This document shows, piece by piece, positions 44,124 to 52,921 of a stretch of 64,000 bases of DNA; the stretch's first letter is position 1; every line of letters begins with the position of its first letter. Made by a program: the position numbers and the translations under genes. The notes below the pieces were generated by a model, which saw only the letters and a program-made list of their open reading frames with translations, was not told where the DNA came from and made no database searches. Source of the stretch: Tectiglobus sp965224045 (GTDB lineage Bacteria; Pseudomonadota; Alphaproteobacteria; Rhizobiales; Hyphomicrobiaceae); NCBI GenBank assembly GCA_965224045.1, contig CBDCYD010000015.1:62001-126000 (forward strand), read 5' to 3'.

Positions 44124-45065
44124 CTATGTCTTTGTCGCCTTCTTCAGAGTGATGCGGTCGAGCGGACTCATGACATCGCGGATGGTGTTGGTGGCGACGC
44201 GCGTGTAGTGCGCCGTCATGTCGAGCTTGGAATGGCCGAGCAGCGCCTGGATGATGCGCACATCGATATTGCTCTCCAACAGGTGCGTCGCAAAGGAATG
44301 ACGCAGCGTGTGCGTCGTCACCTTCTTGTCGATGCCGGCCATGTCAGCGGCAGAATGGACAGCGCGGTTGATCTGACGCGGCGTGATGTGCTGACCGGGC
44401 GCTCGTCCGGGGAACATCCAGTAGGCTGGCCGTGCTTCACGCCACCACTCGCGCAACAGCTCAAGCAGGCTAACTGAGAGCATGACGTAGCGGTCCCTCC
44501 TGCCCTTACCCTGCTCGACGCGGATCAGCATGCGCTCACTGTCGATATCGCTGACCTTGAGAGCTGCCACCTCCGAGACGCGCAACCCGGCACCGTAGGC
44601 AACAGACAAGACCGCCTTGTACTGGAGGCCGGGGCCGGGTGCGCAATCGATGAGGCGGGCGACTTCCTCTCGGGAGAGGATTACCGGTAGCTTGCGCGGC
44701 TCGCGCACAAACTGCGTCCAGCGATCGATCTCCGGCCGCCCGAGCGTGACCTTGAAGAAGAAGCGCAAGGCACTCACGATCGCATTGATCGCGGACGGTG
44801 ACATGCCCTCCTCGCGCAACGCAAACTGAAACTTGCGGATCTCTTCCGGCGTGGCCGTATCCGGCGAGCGGCCAACAAAGGCAGCAAAGCGCTTAACGCA
44901 ACGGATGTAATCGACTTGCGTCTTGGCGACAAAACCACGGATCGTCATGTCCTCGGTCATGCGGGCACGCAGTGGTGACATTGCACACGTGTCGCCTGAC
45001 GGGCTGATGGCTTCTGGTGATGTCTTGTTCGGCGTTGTCTTGTCTGGCGTTGTTTGGGAGGTCAT
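44124..45065 (-). CDS. XerC/D-like tyrosine recombinase of the IS91-type element (copy 1)
   Basis: A 313-residue recombinase; its ATG has AGGAG 7 bases upstream. N-terminal SAM-like core-binding domain (about 35-125, with TIRGFVAKTQVDYIRCVKRF), then the catalytic domain: Arg in YGAGLRVSEVAALK, Lys region EQGKGRRDRYVML, H-x-x-R in TLRHSFATHL, His in LLGHSKLD and the nucleophile Tyr in TAHYTRVAT. All catalytic residues are present. It precedes the Y2 transposase in the same operon. Its role in transposition is not known; it may resolve multimers or co-integrates. Confidence 0.92.
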   Translation of the reverse strand: MTSQTTPDKTTPNKTSPEAISPSGDTCAMSPLRARMTEDMTIRGFVAKTQVDYIRCVKRFAAFVGRSPDTATPEEIRKFQFALREEGMSPSAINAIVSALRFFFKVTLGRPEIDRWTQFVREPRKLPVILSREEVARLIDCAPGPGLQYKAVLSVAYGAGLRVSEVAALKVSDIDSERMLIRVEQGKGRRDRYVMLSVSLLELLREWWREARPAYWMFPGRAPGQHITPRQINRAVHSAADMAGIDKKVTTHTLRHSFATHLLESNIDVRIIQALLGHSKLDMTAHYTRVATNTIRDVMSPLDRITLKKATKT

Positions 45066-45215
45066 TGGGGGCTCCTGTCTTGAGTGGAGGTTGGTGAACC
45101 CCTCGATCCTCAAGACAGGGCGCCTTGCCCGTTATCGATTGATGTTCAGTTGGTTAGCACTGCGCCTGCCCCACGGCACGGTCCGCGCGCAGCGCTCTCC
45201 CGCAGAAGCGGGTTC

Positions 45216-45221
45216 GTTCAA
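45216..45221. repeat. 6-base spacer GTTCAA between tandem copies
   Basis: The end of copy 1 and the start of copy 2 are separated by GTTCAA. The same bases follow copy 2 at 47882-47887, so the tandem repeat unit is 2666 bp (element plus spacer). Confidence 0.75.
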
Positions 45222-45558
45222 GTTTAAGGGTTGCAGACGCCGGTCGGTGAGCGTGCGAGTGCAATCGGCGGGGCGTACGGCGTCGGCAAGTCGGACATGA
45301 AGGAACCCGCGGGCGTTTGCGCACGGTGGCGCCGCGAACGCTATGGGGATTTGGGCGAGCGGTTGGGCTCAGCGTCGCCTGGGTAAGTCGACAAAGATGG
45401 CTTTCGTGGATTGCAGGTTGCGTTACGACCAGCGCGGGCGGCAAGGTTCAGAGGATTTGTTTTTGGATTGTGCCGTCCTTCGGGACCGTGAGGGTGAGTG
45501 ATGTCGATGCTGCACTCGGGCTGCCGGCCAGTCTGATATTTTGAAGCCTTTGGCAGTG

Positions 45559-46776
45559 TCATGAGCTGTCGATGCCTTCAGGTGTCGGTGTCGAGCGCGG
45601 GGTGCAACCTGGATCAAAGACTTCGATGATGCGCATGGTGCCTCCGCAGCGTGGGCAGGGCGGTGTGGCGTGATCCGGCTCGCAAGAGGTCTCGGTTCCG
45701 TCCTCAGCGGAACGATCATCGGTGCGGCTCTCAGGAACACCAAGCAGCGCACGCATTCGAGCGAGGTTGGCGGCACGGACGGTGTTGGCGAAGAGGCCGT
45801 AATGGCGGATGCGGTGCAGGCCTTTGGGCAGCACATGAATGAGGAAGCGGCGAATGAACTCGGGCGTTGCCAACGTCATGGTGGTATGGCGCCGCTGTCC
45901 TTCGAGGCGATAGTTCTTGACCTTGAATGTTACCGTTTTGGCGTCAGCCCGGATCAGCCGCCGGTTCGAGATCGCAACTCTGTGCGTATAGCGCGACAGG
46001 TAGGCGAGCACGGCCCTGGGCCCGGCGAACGGGCGCTTGGCATAGACATACCATTTGCGTCGTCGCACCGATCTCAGGAAGCACTTGAGTTCTCGGGCGT
46101 CGGCAAGGTGGGCAAGACTGCCATGGAAGGCGAGCTTGCCGGTGTCATGGGCAGCCACAATCTTCGCTAGCATCAGGCGCCGGAACAGTTTGGCAAGTAC
46201 GCGCACCGGCAGAAAGAAACCCTTGCGGCATGCGATCCAGCGCTCACCATCTTCAGACAGCCCGCCACCCGGCACGATCATGTGAACGTGCGGATGATGC
46301 ATCATCGCCGATCCCCAGGTGTGCAGGACGGAGATGACGGCGATCTTGGCGCCAAGGTGCTTGGGATCGGCTGCAATCGTCTGCATGGTCTCGGCGGATG
46401 CCTTGAAGAGCAGATCGTAGATCACGGCCTTGTTCTGGTAGGCAATGTCGGCGATCGCCGTTGGCAGCGTGAACACGACATGGAAGTAGCTGACCGGCAG
46501 CAGTTCGGCTTCACGCGCGGCCATCCAATCATGTGCTGCCCGACCCTGACACTTTGGACAATGCCGGTTGCGGCAGGAGTTGTAGGCGATCGTTGTGTGT
46601 CCGCAGGCATCGTTCTCACAACGCGCAACATGACCGCCGAGGGCTGCCGTGCGGCAACGCTCGATGGCGCTCATCGCCTTCATCTGATCAAGGTTGATGC
46701 GGCCGCGGTTGGCATCACGCCATGCGGGTCCGTGATCGCGGAAGATATCCGCGACCTCCAATGCTGACCGAGACAT
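45559..46776 (-). CDS. IS91 family Y2 transposase (copy 2)
   Basis: A 405-residue Y2 transposase identical in translation to copy 1: zinc-binding cysteines near 53-76, HUH motif 163-165, tyrosines 259 and 263, and the C-terminal C-x-x-C pair. Complete and probably functional. Start 13 bases after the recombinase stop. Confidence 0.94.
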   Translation of the reverse strand: MSRSALEVADIFRDHGPAWRDANRGRINLDQMKAMSAIERCRTAALGGHVARCENDACGHTTIAYNSCRNRHCPKCQGRAAHDWMAAREAELLPVSYFHVVFTLPTAIADIAYQNKAVIYDLLFKASAETMQTIAADPKHLGAKIAVISVLHTWGSAMMHHPHVHMIVPGGGLSEDGERWIACRKGFFLPVRVLAKLFRRLMLAKIVAAHDTGKLAFHGSLAHLADARELKCFLRSVRRRKWYVYAKRPFAGPRAVLAYLSRYTHRVAISNRRLIRADAKTVTFKVKNYRLEGQRRHTTMTLATPEFIRRFLIHVLPKGLHRIRHYGLFANTVRAANLARMRALLGVPESRTDDRSAEDGTETSCEPDHATPPCPRCGGTMRIIEVFDPGCTPRSTPTPEGIDSS

Positions 46777-46789
46777 GGATTGCGACCAG

Positions 46790-47731
46790 CTATGTCTTTG
46801 TCGCCTTCTTCAGAGTGATGCGGTCGAGCGGACTCATGACATCGCGGATGGTGTTGGTGGCGACGCGCGTGTAGTGCGCCGTCATGTCGAGCTTGGAATG
46901 GCCGAGCAGCGCCTGGATGATGCGCACATCGATATTGCTCTCCAACAGGTGCGTCGCAAAGGAATGACGCAGCGTGTGCGTCGTCACCTTCTTGTCGATG
47001 CCGGCCATGTCAGCGGCAGAATGGACAGCGCGGTTGATCTGACGCGGCGTGATGTGCTGACCGGGCGCTCGTCCGGGGAACATCCAGTAGGCTGGCCGTG
47101 CTTCACGCCACCACTCGCGCAACAGCTCAAGCAGGCTAACTGAGAGCATGACGTAGCGGTCCCTCCTGCCCTTACCCTGCTCGACGCGGATCAGCATGCG
47201 CTCACTGTCGATATCGCTGACCTTGAGAGCTGCCACCTCCGAGACGCGCAACCCGGCACCGTAGGCAACAGACAAGACCGCCTTGTACTGGAGGCCGGGG
47301 CCGGGTGCGCAATCGATGAGGCGGGCGACTTCCTCTCGGGAGAGGATTACCGGTAGCTTGCGCGGCTCGCGCACAAACTGCGTCCAGCGATCGATCTCCG
47401 GCCGCCCGAGCGTGACCTTGAAGAAGAAGCGCAAGGCACTCACGATCGCATTGATCGCGGACGGTGACATGCCCTCCTCGCGCAACGCAAACTGAAACTT
47501 GCGGATCTCTTCCGGCGTGGCCGTATCCGGCGAGCGGCCAACAAAGGCAGCAAAGCGCTTAACGCAACGGATGTAATCGACTTGCGTCTTGGCGACAAAA
47601 CCACGGATCGTCATGTCCTCGGTCATGCGGGCACGCAGTGGTGACATTGCACACGTGTCGCCTGACGGGCTGATGGCTTCTGGTGATGTCTTGTTCGGCG
47701 TTGTCTTGTCTGGCGTTGTTTGGGAGGTCAT
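46790..47731 (-). CDS. XerC/D-like tyrosine recombinase of the IS91-type element (copy 2)
   Basis: A 313-residue recombinase identical in translation to copy 1, with the same AGGAG ribosome-binding site and complete R, K, H-x-x-R, H, Y catalytic set. First gene of the two-gene operon in this copy. Confidence 0.92.
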   Translation of the reverse strand: MTSQTTPDKTTPNKTSPEAISPSGDTCAMSPLRARMTEDMTIRGFVAKTQVDYIRCVKRFAAFVGRSPDTATPEEIRKFQFALREEGMSPSAINAIVSALRFFFKVTLGRPEIDRWTQFVREPRKLPVILSREEVARLIDCAPGPGLQYKAVLSVAYGAGLRVSEVAALKVSDIDSERMLIRVEQGKGRRDRYVMLSVSLLELLREWWREARPAYWMFPGRAPGQHITPRQINRAVHSAADMAGIDKKVTTHTLRHSFATHLLESNIDVRIIQALLGHSKLDMTAHYTRVATNTIRDVMSPLDRITLKKATKT

Positions 47732-48037
47732 TGGGGGCTCCTGTCTTGAGTGGAGGTTGGTGAACCCCTCGATCCTCAAGACAGGGCGCCTTGCCCGTTA
47801 TCGATTGATGTTCAGTTGGTTAGCACTGCGCCTGCCCCACGGCACGGTCCGCGCGCAGCGCTCTCCCGCAGAAGCGGGTTCGTTCAAGTCCACTTAGCCG
47901 ACATCGGCTCAGCCAAAACTAAGCAACGCCAGACTAGGCCGACTGACATTCGATGTTTGAGGAAGAGCGGACATTCATGTTGCGCGAGTGCGGCATTTTG
48001 AATGCTAGGGATTGCTGCTGACTGCCATCTCGAAAAG

Positions 48038-48763
48038 CTACTCCGGTATAAAATAGTCCGGATGCCGGTCCCGCAGTTCATCAACAACCGCTAGTGATTT
48101 ACCAAGGTGCACGCGAATCGCAGCTTCCGCCGCCGCAGGATCCCGCTCTCTCAAAGCTGTTAGTATGGCAACATGTTCTGCAATGACAACTTTTCGTCGC
48201 GGTCTGTGACGTAGAAACAATCCTCGAATCCGATCGTAGTGCCCCCTTCGGCTGGTAAGAAGCTCAACGAGTCCCGGCACGCGCGCCGCCCAAAACAGTG
48301 CGTCGTGAAATTGGTTGTCAGCAATCTTGAAGGCCGCATTATCGGACCTTGCGAGTTCTTCGCGTTGACGCTCGATCCTACCATCAAGTTCGTCGAGCAA
48401 GTCATCGTGGGCAGTCACGGCGAGCGATCGCAAAATCTCGATCTCAACGCTAAGGCGCAAGAAGTGGGTCTCACGTGCCTGTTGCACGTCAATCAACGAT
48501 ACTCGTGTACCGGCCTGCGGATAAATGTCCACCAAGTCTTCACCCGATAGTTTCAGCACCGCTTCGCGAATGGGGGTTTGGCTGGTACCGAAGTCAACGA
48601 TCAAATCCCTGATCGACAAGTCTGCGCCCGGCTCGATCTCGAAGTTGATGATGCGTCGCCGTAACTCCTCAAAGACATACTGCGTGGCAGAGCCGGTAAT
48701 TGTACGGCGTTTGGTACGGTCTGCAGATCTGTTTCGACGTTTCGACTGGGTGGCAGTTGGCAT
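48038..48763 (-). CDS. GntR family regulator (FCD domain), probably of the TRAP module
   Basis: A 241-residue regulator. A basic N-terminal extension (SKRRNRSADRTKRR) precedes the GntR winged helix-turn-helix (ATQYVFEELRRRIINFEIEP, then DLIVDFGTSQTPIREAVLKL), followed by an all-helical FCD ligand domain from about residue 98 with the metal/ligand-binding pattern D-N-x-x-H (IADNQFHDALF) and later EHVAILTALRERD and H in AIRVHLGKS. FCD-type GntR proteins usually repress sugar-acid or organic-acid genes until a ligand binds. It is divergent from the TRAP binding-protein gene and faces an 18-bp perfect palindrome in the shared upstream region. Confidence 0.9.
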   Translation of the reverse strand: MPTATQSKRRNRSADRTKRRTITGSATQYVFEELRRRIINFEIEPGADLSIRDLIVDFGTSQTPIREAVLKLSGEDLVDIYPQAGTRVSLIDVQQARETHFLRLSVEIEILRSLAVTAHDDLLDELDGRIERQREELARSDNAAFKIADNQFHDALFWAARVPGLVELLTSRRGHYDRIRGLFLRHRPRRKVVIAEHVAILTALRERDPAAAEAAIRVHLGKSLAVVDELRDRHPDYFIPE

Positions 48764-48798
48764 GTGGGCGCCCGGCAGCGATTGAATACGCGATTGAC

Positions 48799-48816
48799 TA
48801 TTATATTAATATAATA
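48799..48816. promoter_or_regulatory. perfect 18-bp AT palindrome, possible operator
   Basis: TATTATATTAATATAATA reads the same on both strands and lies 36 bases before the GntR start and about 144 bases before dctP. Its place between divergent genes fits a GntR operator, though the sequence does not match the usual GT-x-x-x-AC core and could instead be promoter-type AT-rich DNA. Confidence 0.45.
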
Positions 48817-48959
48817 CCTAATGTATGTATGGCCAAGGCATTGGTTCTGTTGAAGTCAGCCAGCAGACGCCAACATCGCTGGCGTCAAGGCAAATGCAGC
48901 GCGATGCCTAAAGGCCTGATGTGCGCTTCTTTCAAATAATAGATCGCAGGAGAAACCCC

Positions 48960-49991
48960 GTGAGATCTCTCGTATCAGCGGTTGCGGCGACAGCAGTCGC
49001 GCTACTAGTTGCAGCGCCGGCACTTGCTCAAACCAACATCAAAGTGCAGGCTAGTTCAAAGGCCGGTGACTGGGCTCACCGTTTCATGACGGACAATTGG
49101 GCACCAAAGCTCAAGTCCATGACGTTCGGCAAACTATCAATCGAGGTACTGCCGACCAAGGCCGTTGTCCCGCACCGTGAAACCATCGACGCGGTTGCCA
49201 ACGGCATCCTCGACGGTGATCTCAACGCCGTTTCTTACTTTGCTGGTCGCGATCCGGCGTTCGCCATCATCGGTGACCTCATTGCCGGTTATGACACTGT
49301 CGACCAGGTTCGCACCTTCTGCATGCACGGCGGCGGCAAGGAAATCCTGCAAAAACTGTACGACAAGTACACCAAGGGCAAGGTAGTCGTGATTGGCTGC
49401 GGCCCTTATGCCAAGGAAGCCCTCGTTTCCAAGAACAAGATCACAACCGTTGACGGTCTCAAGGGCGTCAAGATTCGTTCGCCGGAAGGTCTCGCCGCCG
49501 AAGTCTTCAAGCGCGTCGGCGCTGCGCCGGTGTCGTTGCCGTTCTCCGAAGTCTACACGGCACTTGAAAAGGGCCTGATCGACGCTGCCGATGCCTCTGC
49601 CTTCGTCAACAACGAAGCCCACGGCATGCACAAGATCGCGAAGTTCCCGATCTATCCGGGCATCCACTCGATGGCTGTCCTGCAATTCATCATGAACAAG
49701 CGCAAGTGGGATTCCCTCGGCAAAGACGGCCAGGAAGCACTGCGTGTCTGGTATGCAGCAGCCTACGACGCTATGCGCCGTGAAGCTGACCTTCAGGACC
49801 GCGGAATTGCAGAAAAGTACGGCAAGCCGGGCAGCGACGTCACCGTCGTCGACTGGGCTCAGCAGGAGCGCGACAAGTTCCGCGAGATCTCCGTAAAGGC
49901 ATGGCAGGACTTCGCCAAAAAGACCCCGCTCGCCAAGGAAGCACTCGATGCCCACCTGGCATTCATGAAGAAGACGGGCATGCTAAAGTAA
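48960..49991 (+). CDS. dctP: TRAP transporter substrate-binding protein (DctP family)
   Basis: A 343-residue periplasmic protein starting at GTG, with AGGAGA 5-6 bases before it; an upstream in-frame ATG at 48921 would spoil the signal peptide. Signal peptide about 1-24 (VAAPALAQ). Domain signatures: the mid-protein LKGVKIRSPEGLAAEVFKRV, where the arginine usually binds the ligand carboxylate, and PVSLPFSEVYTALEKGLIDA. The protein should deliver an organic acid or related solute to the fused membrane subunit downstream. A strong hairpin follows it, which probably allows more binding protein than permease to be made. Ligand unknown. Confidence 0.93.
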   Translation: MRSLVSAVAATAVALLVAAPALAQTNIKVQASSKAGDWAHRFMTDNWAPKLKSMTFGKLSIEVLPTKAVVPHRETIDAVANGILDGDLNAVSYFAGRDPAFAIIGDLIAGYDTVDQVRTFCMHGGGKEILQKLYDKYTKGKVVVIGCGPYAKEALVSKNKITTVDGLKGVKIRSPEGLAAEVFKRVGAAPVSLPFSEVYTALEKGLIDAADASAFVNNEAHGMHKIAKFPIYPGIHSMAVLQFIMNKRKWDSLGKDGQEALRVWYAAAYDAMRREADLQDRGIAEKYGKPGSDVTVVDWAQQERDKFREISVKAWQDFAKKTPLAKEALDAHLAFMKKTGMLK

Positions 49992-50044
49992 GCGATCGAA
50001 CCGTCAATCTAGTTCGGCCAGCCGCGTTGGCCGACCAGAACAGG

Positions 50045-50069
50045 GCCGCGCCAAGCTAGTTGGCGCGGC
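50045..50069 (+). promoter_or_regulatory. intercistronic hairpin between dctP and dctQM
   Basis: A perfect 10-bp stem GCCGCGCCAA/TTGGCGCGGC with a 5-base loop and no T-run, 54 bases after dctP. Such hairpins in binding-protein operons stabilise the upstream message or attenuate the downstream one. It could also act as a weak terminator. Confidence 0.65.
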
Positions 50070-50116
50070 TCGCTATCTCTGCTCCATTTCCATTCATGAT
50101 TTGACGAGGCCTAACC

Positions 50117-52168
50117 ATGGTTGCCGCAACCGAAGCCACGCAGGCTATTGAAGAACGCGAGGGCACGGCGTTTGCCCGCAGCGTCGACCATGTCAGCCGT
50201 TTCCTCGGCCTAGCCGTCGGCAATCTCTATATTCTCTGCGCCTTTGTTACCCTCTACGAGGTTATTGCGCGCTATATTTTCAACGCGCCAACGCAATGGG
50301 CATTCGAAGTCGTCATGACGCTTTGCGCATGTGCGTGGATGCTCTCGGCCGGTTTCGTCACTCTGCAAAAACGCCATATCGGCATCACGGTCTTCTACCT
50401 GATGGCCAGCGACCGCGTGCGCTGGTGGCTCGACCTGTTTGCCATGCTGGTCGGAGTGTTCGCTCTCTACATGATGGTCAGTGACACGCTGATCCGGGCA
50501 CTCGAGTCGATCGACCTCGTTGAACGCGGCGGAACCGGTTGGAATTCACCGCAGCCAATGGTCCTCAAGACGATCCTCTGCGTCGGACTTTTCCTTTACC
50601 TGATGCAGCTCCTGATGAACCTGGCGCGGCATTTCCAAAGCCGAATGATCGAGTTCATCGTTCTCGCCGTTACCGCACTGATCGTACTGCGCTACGGCGT
50701 CCAGATCGGTCATCATTACCTTGGCGAGGCAAGCTTCCTCGGTCAGATCGATAAATCGATCATCGGTGTCGGCGAACGCACGCTCAACCTCAATGACTCG
50801 ATCGATGTCAGAAGCTACGGCATTGGTGTCGTCAGCCTCGGCATCGTGGCAGCACTCTTAATCTTGATGATGACCGGCATGCCGCTTGGCATCGTCACGC
50901 TTATCATCTCGGTTGTTTGCGCCTTCCTGTTCTTTGGCACCAACGGCCTTTACCTCGTATCGGTCAACGCGTTCGATCTTCTTGAGAAGTATCCGCTGGT
51001 TGCCGTTCCGCTGTTCGTCCTCATGGCGACGATCCTCGAGAAGGCCGGCATTGCTGAAGACCTCTTTGACGCCATGTCGATTTTCGCAGGAAACTTGCGC
51101 GGTGGCGTCGCCCTGCAGACGACGGTTGTCGCCGTCATCCTCGCCGCCATGTCCGGTGTCATGGGCGGTGAGATCGTCATGCTCGGCCTCGTGGCACTGC
51201 CGCAGCTCCTCCGTCTCAAGTACGACCGGCGCCTGTCAATCGGCTTGATTTGCGCCGCTGGTGCTCTCGCCACCCTGATCCCACCGTCGATCGTCATGAT
51301 CGTCTATGGTCTCTCAGCCAACGTCGGCATTGGCGATCTCTTCGCCGCCGGCTTTATCCCCGGGATCATGCTCGCCACGTTCTACGTCAGCTACGTCCTG
51401 GTGCGTGTGAATATCAATCCGTCGATGGCACCGACCGCAGCGGAGATTGCTGAAATGCTCGGCGAGGAAAAGAAGGGCCTGAGCAAGGAACGTTATGTTG
51501 CAGTGGCGCTCTGCATCTTCCTCATCGCCTTCGTCATGGGCTCGATCTACGCCGGTATCGCCTCCGTTACGGAAGCTGCCGGCGTTGGTGTCTTCGGCGC
51601 CATCATCGTTGCGGCCGTGCGCAATCGCTTCAACTTCACGCTTTTGCGAGATTCACTCGCCAACACGATGGGCGTTGTCGGCACGATTATCTGGTTGATC
51701 ATCGGCGCCGTTGCTTTCACCGGCCTCTATAACCTGGTTGGTGGCGCCGCCTTCATGCGCTCACTGTTCGCAGATCTCGGCCTGCCGCCGCTCGGCATCG
51801 TCTTCGTCATGATGGCGATCCTGGTAGTCCTCGGCACTTTCATGGAGTGGATCGCGATCATCTTCATCACGGTGCCGGTGTTCGCACCTGTCGTGCGCGA
51901 CATGGGCCCGGAACTCGGCATGGAACCGTCTTGGGCAGCCGTCTGGTTCGGCATTCTGTTCGTCATGAACATCCAGATCTACTTCCTGTCGCCTCCCTTT
52001 GGGCCAGCCTGTTTCTGGCTCAAATCCGTGGCGCCAAAAGATGTAACCTTGCAGGAAATCTTTATCTCGGTGCTGCCATTCATCGTACTGCAGATCATCG
52101 GTATGTTGCTTGTTATGTTCTTCCCGCAGATCGCATTGTGGCTGCCGCAGGCCCTGAACCCAGCCTAG
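50117..52168 (+). CDS. TRAP transporter fused small and large membrane subunits (DctQM)
   Basis: A 683-residue membrane protein. The first 180 residues are DctQ-like (four helices, with the helix 1-2 region YEVIARYIFNAPTQWAFEVV and the loop LQKRHIGITVFY). A linker with one or two helices (about 180-240) leads to the DctM-like part: LLILMMTGMPLGIVTLIISV, PLFVLMATILEKAGIAEDLF, ATLIPPSIVMIVYGL, and the late FLSPPFGPACFWLKSV. It is the sodium-coupled permease that receives solute from DctP. The fusion is found in part of the TRAP family. Start ATG 50117 has GAGG about 9 bases upstream. Confidence 0.93.
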   Translation: MVAATEATQAIEEREGTAFARSVDHVSRFLGLAVGNLYILCAFVTLYEVIARYIFNAPTQWAFEVVMTLCACAWMLSAGFVTLQKRHIGITVFYLMASDRVRWWLDLFAMLVGVFALYMMVSDTLIRALESIDLVERGGTGWNSPQPMVLKTILCVGLFLYLMQLLMNLARHFQSRMIEFIVLAVTALIVLRYGVQIGHHYLGEASFLGQIDKSIIGVGERTLNLNDSIDVRSYGIGVVSLGIVAALLILMMTGMPLGIVTLIISVVCAFLFFGTNGLYLVSVNAFDLLEKYPLVAVPLFVLMATILEKAGIAEDLFDAMSIFAGNLRGGVALQTTVVAVILAAMSGVMGGEIVMLGLVALPQLLRLKYDRRLSIGLICAAGALATLIPPSIVMIVYGLSANVGIGDLFAAGFIPGIMLATFYVSYVLVRVNINPSMAPTAAEIAEMLGEEKKGLSKERYVAVALCIFLIAFVMGSIYAGIASVTEAAGVGVFGAIIVAAVRNRFNFTLLRDSLANTMGVVGTIIWLIIGAVAFTGLYNLVGGAAFMRSLFADLGLPPLGIVFVMMAILVVLGTFMEWIAIIFITVPVFAPVVRDMGPELGMEPSWAAVWFGILFVMNIQIYFLSPPFGPACFWLKSVAPKDVTLQEIFISVLPFIVLQIIGMLLVMFFPQIALWLPQALNPA

Positions 52169-52251
52169 TGAGGTCGGTAGCAGGACTGAAGCGAATTCGG
52201 ACGACGAACTGCAGCCACTCGCGCGCGCTGCGGCATAAAGGAGAGTAAAAC

Positions 52252-52377
52252 ATGGTCGAAGAAGAAGATCGCAATCTGCCAGCCCACTATGGGATCTGGC
52301 CAACTCTGTTCGGCCTCGCCCTCGGCGCGGGGATCACAATTTTCATGTTTGCGCTCGCAGATGGCTTCACGGGCTGA
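52252..52377 (+). CDS. 41-residue single-helix membrane protein of the TRAP operon
   Basis: A short gene 83 bases after the fused permease. The ATG follows AAAGGAGAG by about 6 bases, one of the best ribosome-binding sites in the window. The product has an acidic, polar N-terminus (MVEEEDRNLPAHYGIWP) and one transmembrane helix (TLFGLALGAGITIFMFALAD). No known family is recognised. Operon position and single-helix form suggest an accessory subunit of the transporter, but this is an inference. It could be missed by standard gene callers because of its size. Confidence 0.65.
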   Translation: MVEEEDRNLPAHYGIWPTLFGLALGAGITIFMFALADGFTG

Positions 52378-52921
52378 AGTGCTGCCACGGACAATCGTGC
52401 GATAGCTAATCCTGTGGCGCGAAGTTCGATGGCAGAGCGTAATGACCTCCCTGTTGCGCTGTCGTCGATACTTGTGCTGGAAAACTATTGGATGCATTGC
52501 CGTCGGGCGGTCTTAGTTTCCGAGAACCCGCTGAGCGCTGCAGGTCAGTCATTGAAACGATTTCTCCAACACCCCGTTGGTGAGATTGAGTTTTCTATGA
52601 GAATGTCTCAACATTCTCTTGTTTGTTCAAAACAGACCTGTGGCGAACAGACCTCTCCACATGTCCGCTGCGCAACACGTCGGCTTTGATCAACAGGAGA
52701 AGTTTGAGGCCGTAAGTTGACTGCATCATCGGTTGTTATTCGGGGCGTCGCAACGCCTTCAACAGCGGAAACGATGTGCTCGAATGCGGCTCAGCCCCTT
52801 CGAGCCAAGCAACGGACCTGGGCAGCTGCAGCATGATCCGAGCATCTCGACGGGGATCGGTTGCAAAAGCAGACTTCGTACTCGGGGCGACGAGCCGATC
52901 TACGCGGTATGGCGGATTAAG
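52378..52921. other. non-coding stretch between convergent genes
   Basis: About 540 bases between the TRAP operon and the homocysteine methyltransferase gene, which converge here. Several short frames exist, without ribosome-binding sites. No clear terminator was found. Confidence 0.45.

Larger units (their letters stand above)
42556..45215 (-). mobile_element. IS91-type element with tyrosine recombinase, copy 1
   Basis: A 2660-bp unit starting GTTTAAGGGTTGCAGACGCC and ending CAGAAGCGGGTTC, directly followed by GTTC. It holds a Y2 rolling-circle transposase gene and, upstream, a XerC/D-like recombinase gene, both on the minus strand, plus about 337 bases of terminal sequence after the transposase. 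No inverted repeats or target duplication are seen, as expected for IS91, and the flanking tetranucleotide GTTC matches the known IS91 target type. A 73-codon frame overlapping the transposase stop (ATGA) is kept in all copies, but I do not consider it a gene. Copy 2 begins 6 bases later. Confidence 0.9.
45222..47881 (-). mobile_element. IS91-type element with tyrosine recombinase, copy 2
   Basis: Second 2660-bp unit in the same direction as copy 1; all genes lie at an offset of 2666 bases and I see no difference in the encoded proteins. It ends at GGGTTC, followed by GTTCAAG and then single-copy DNA (TCCACTTAGCC). A tandem arrangement with the target tetranucleotide between units fits rolling-circle transposition that ran past its end, or insertion of one copy at the end of another. 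Confidence 0.9.

Noticed and set aside
45716..46170. Long plus-strand frames opposite the IS91 transposase and recombinase
   Set aside because: They are shadows of the real genes on the other strand; GC-rich codon use leaves the antisense frame open.
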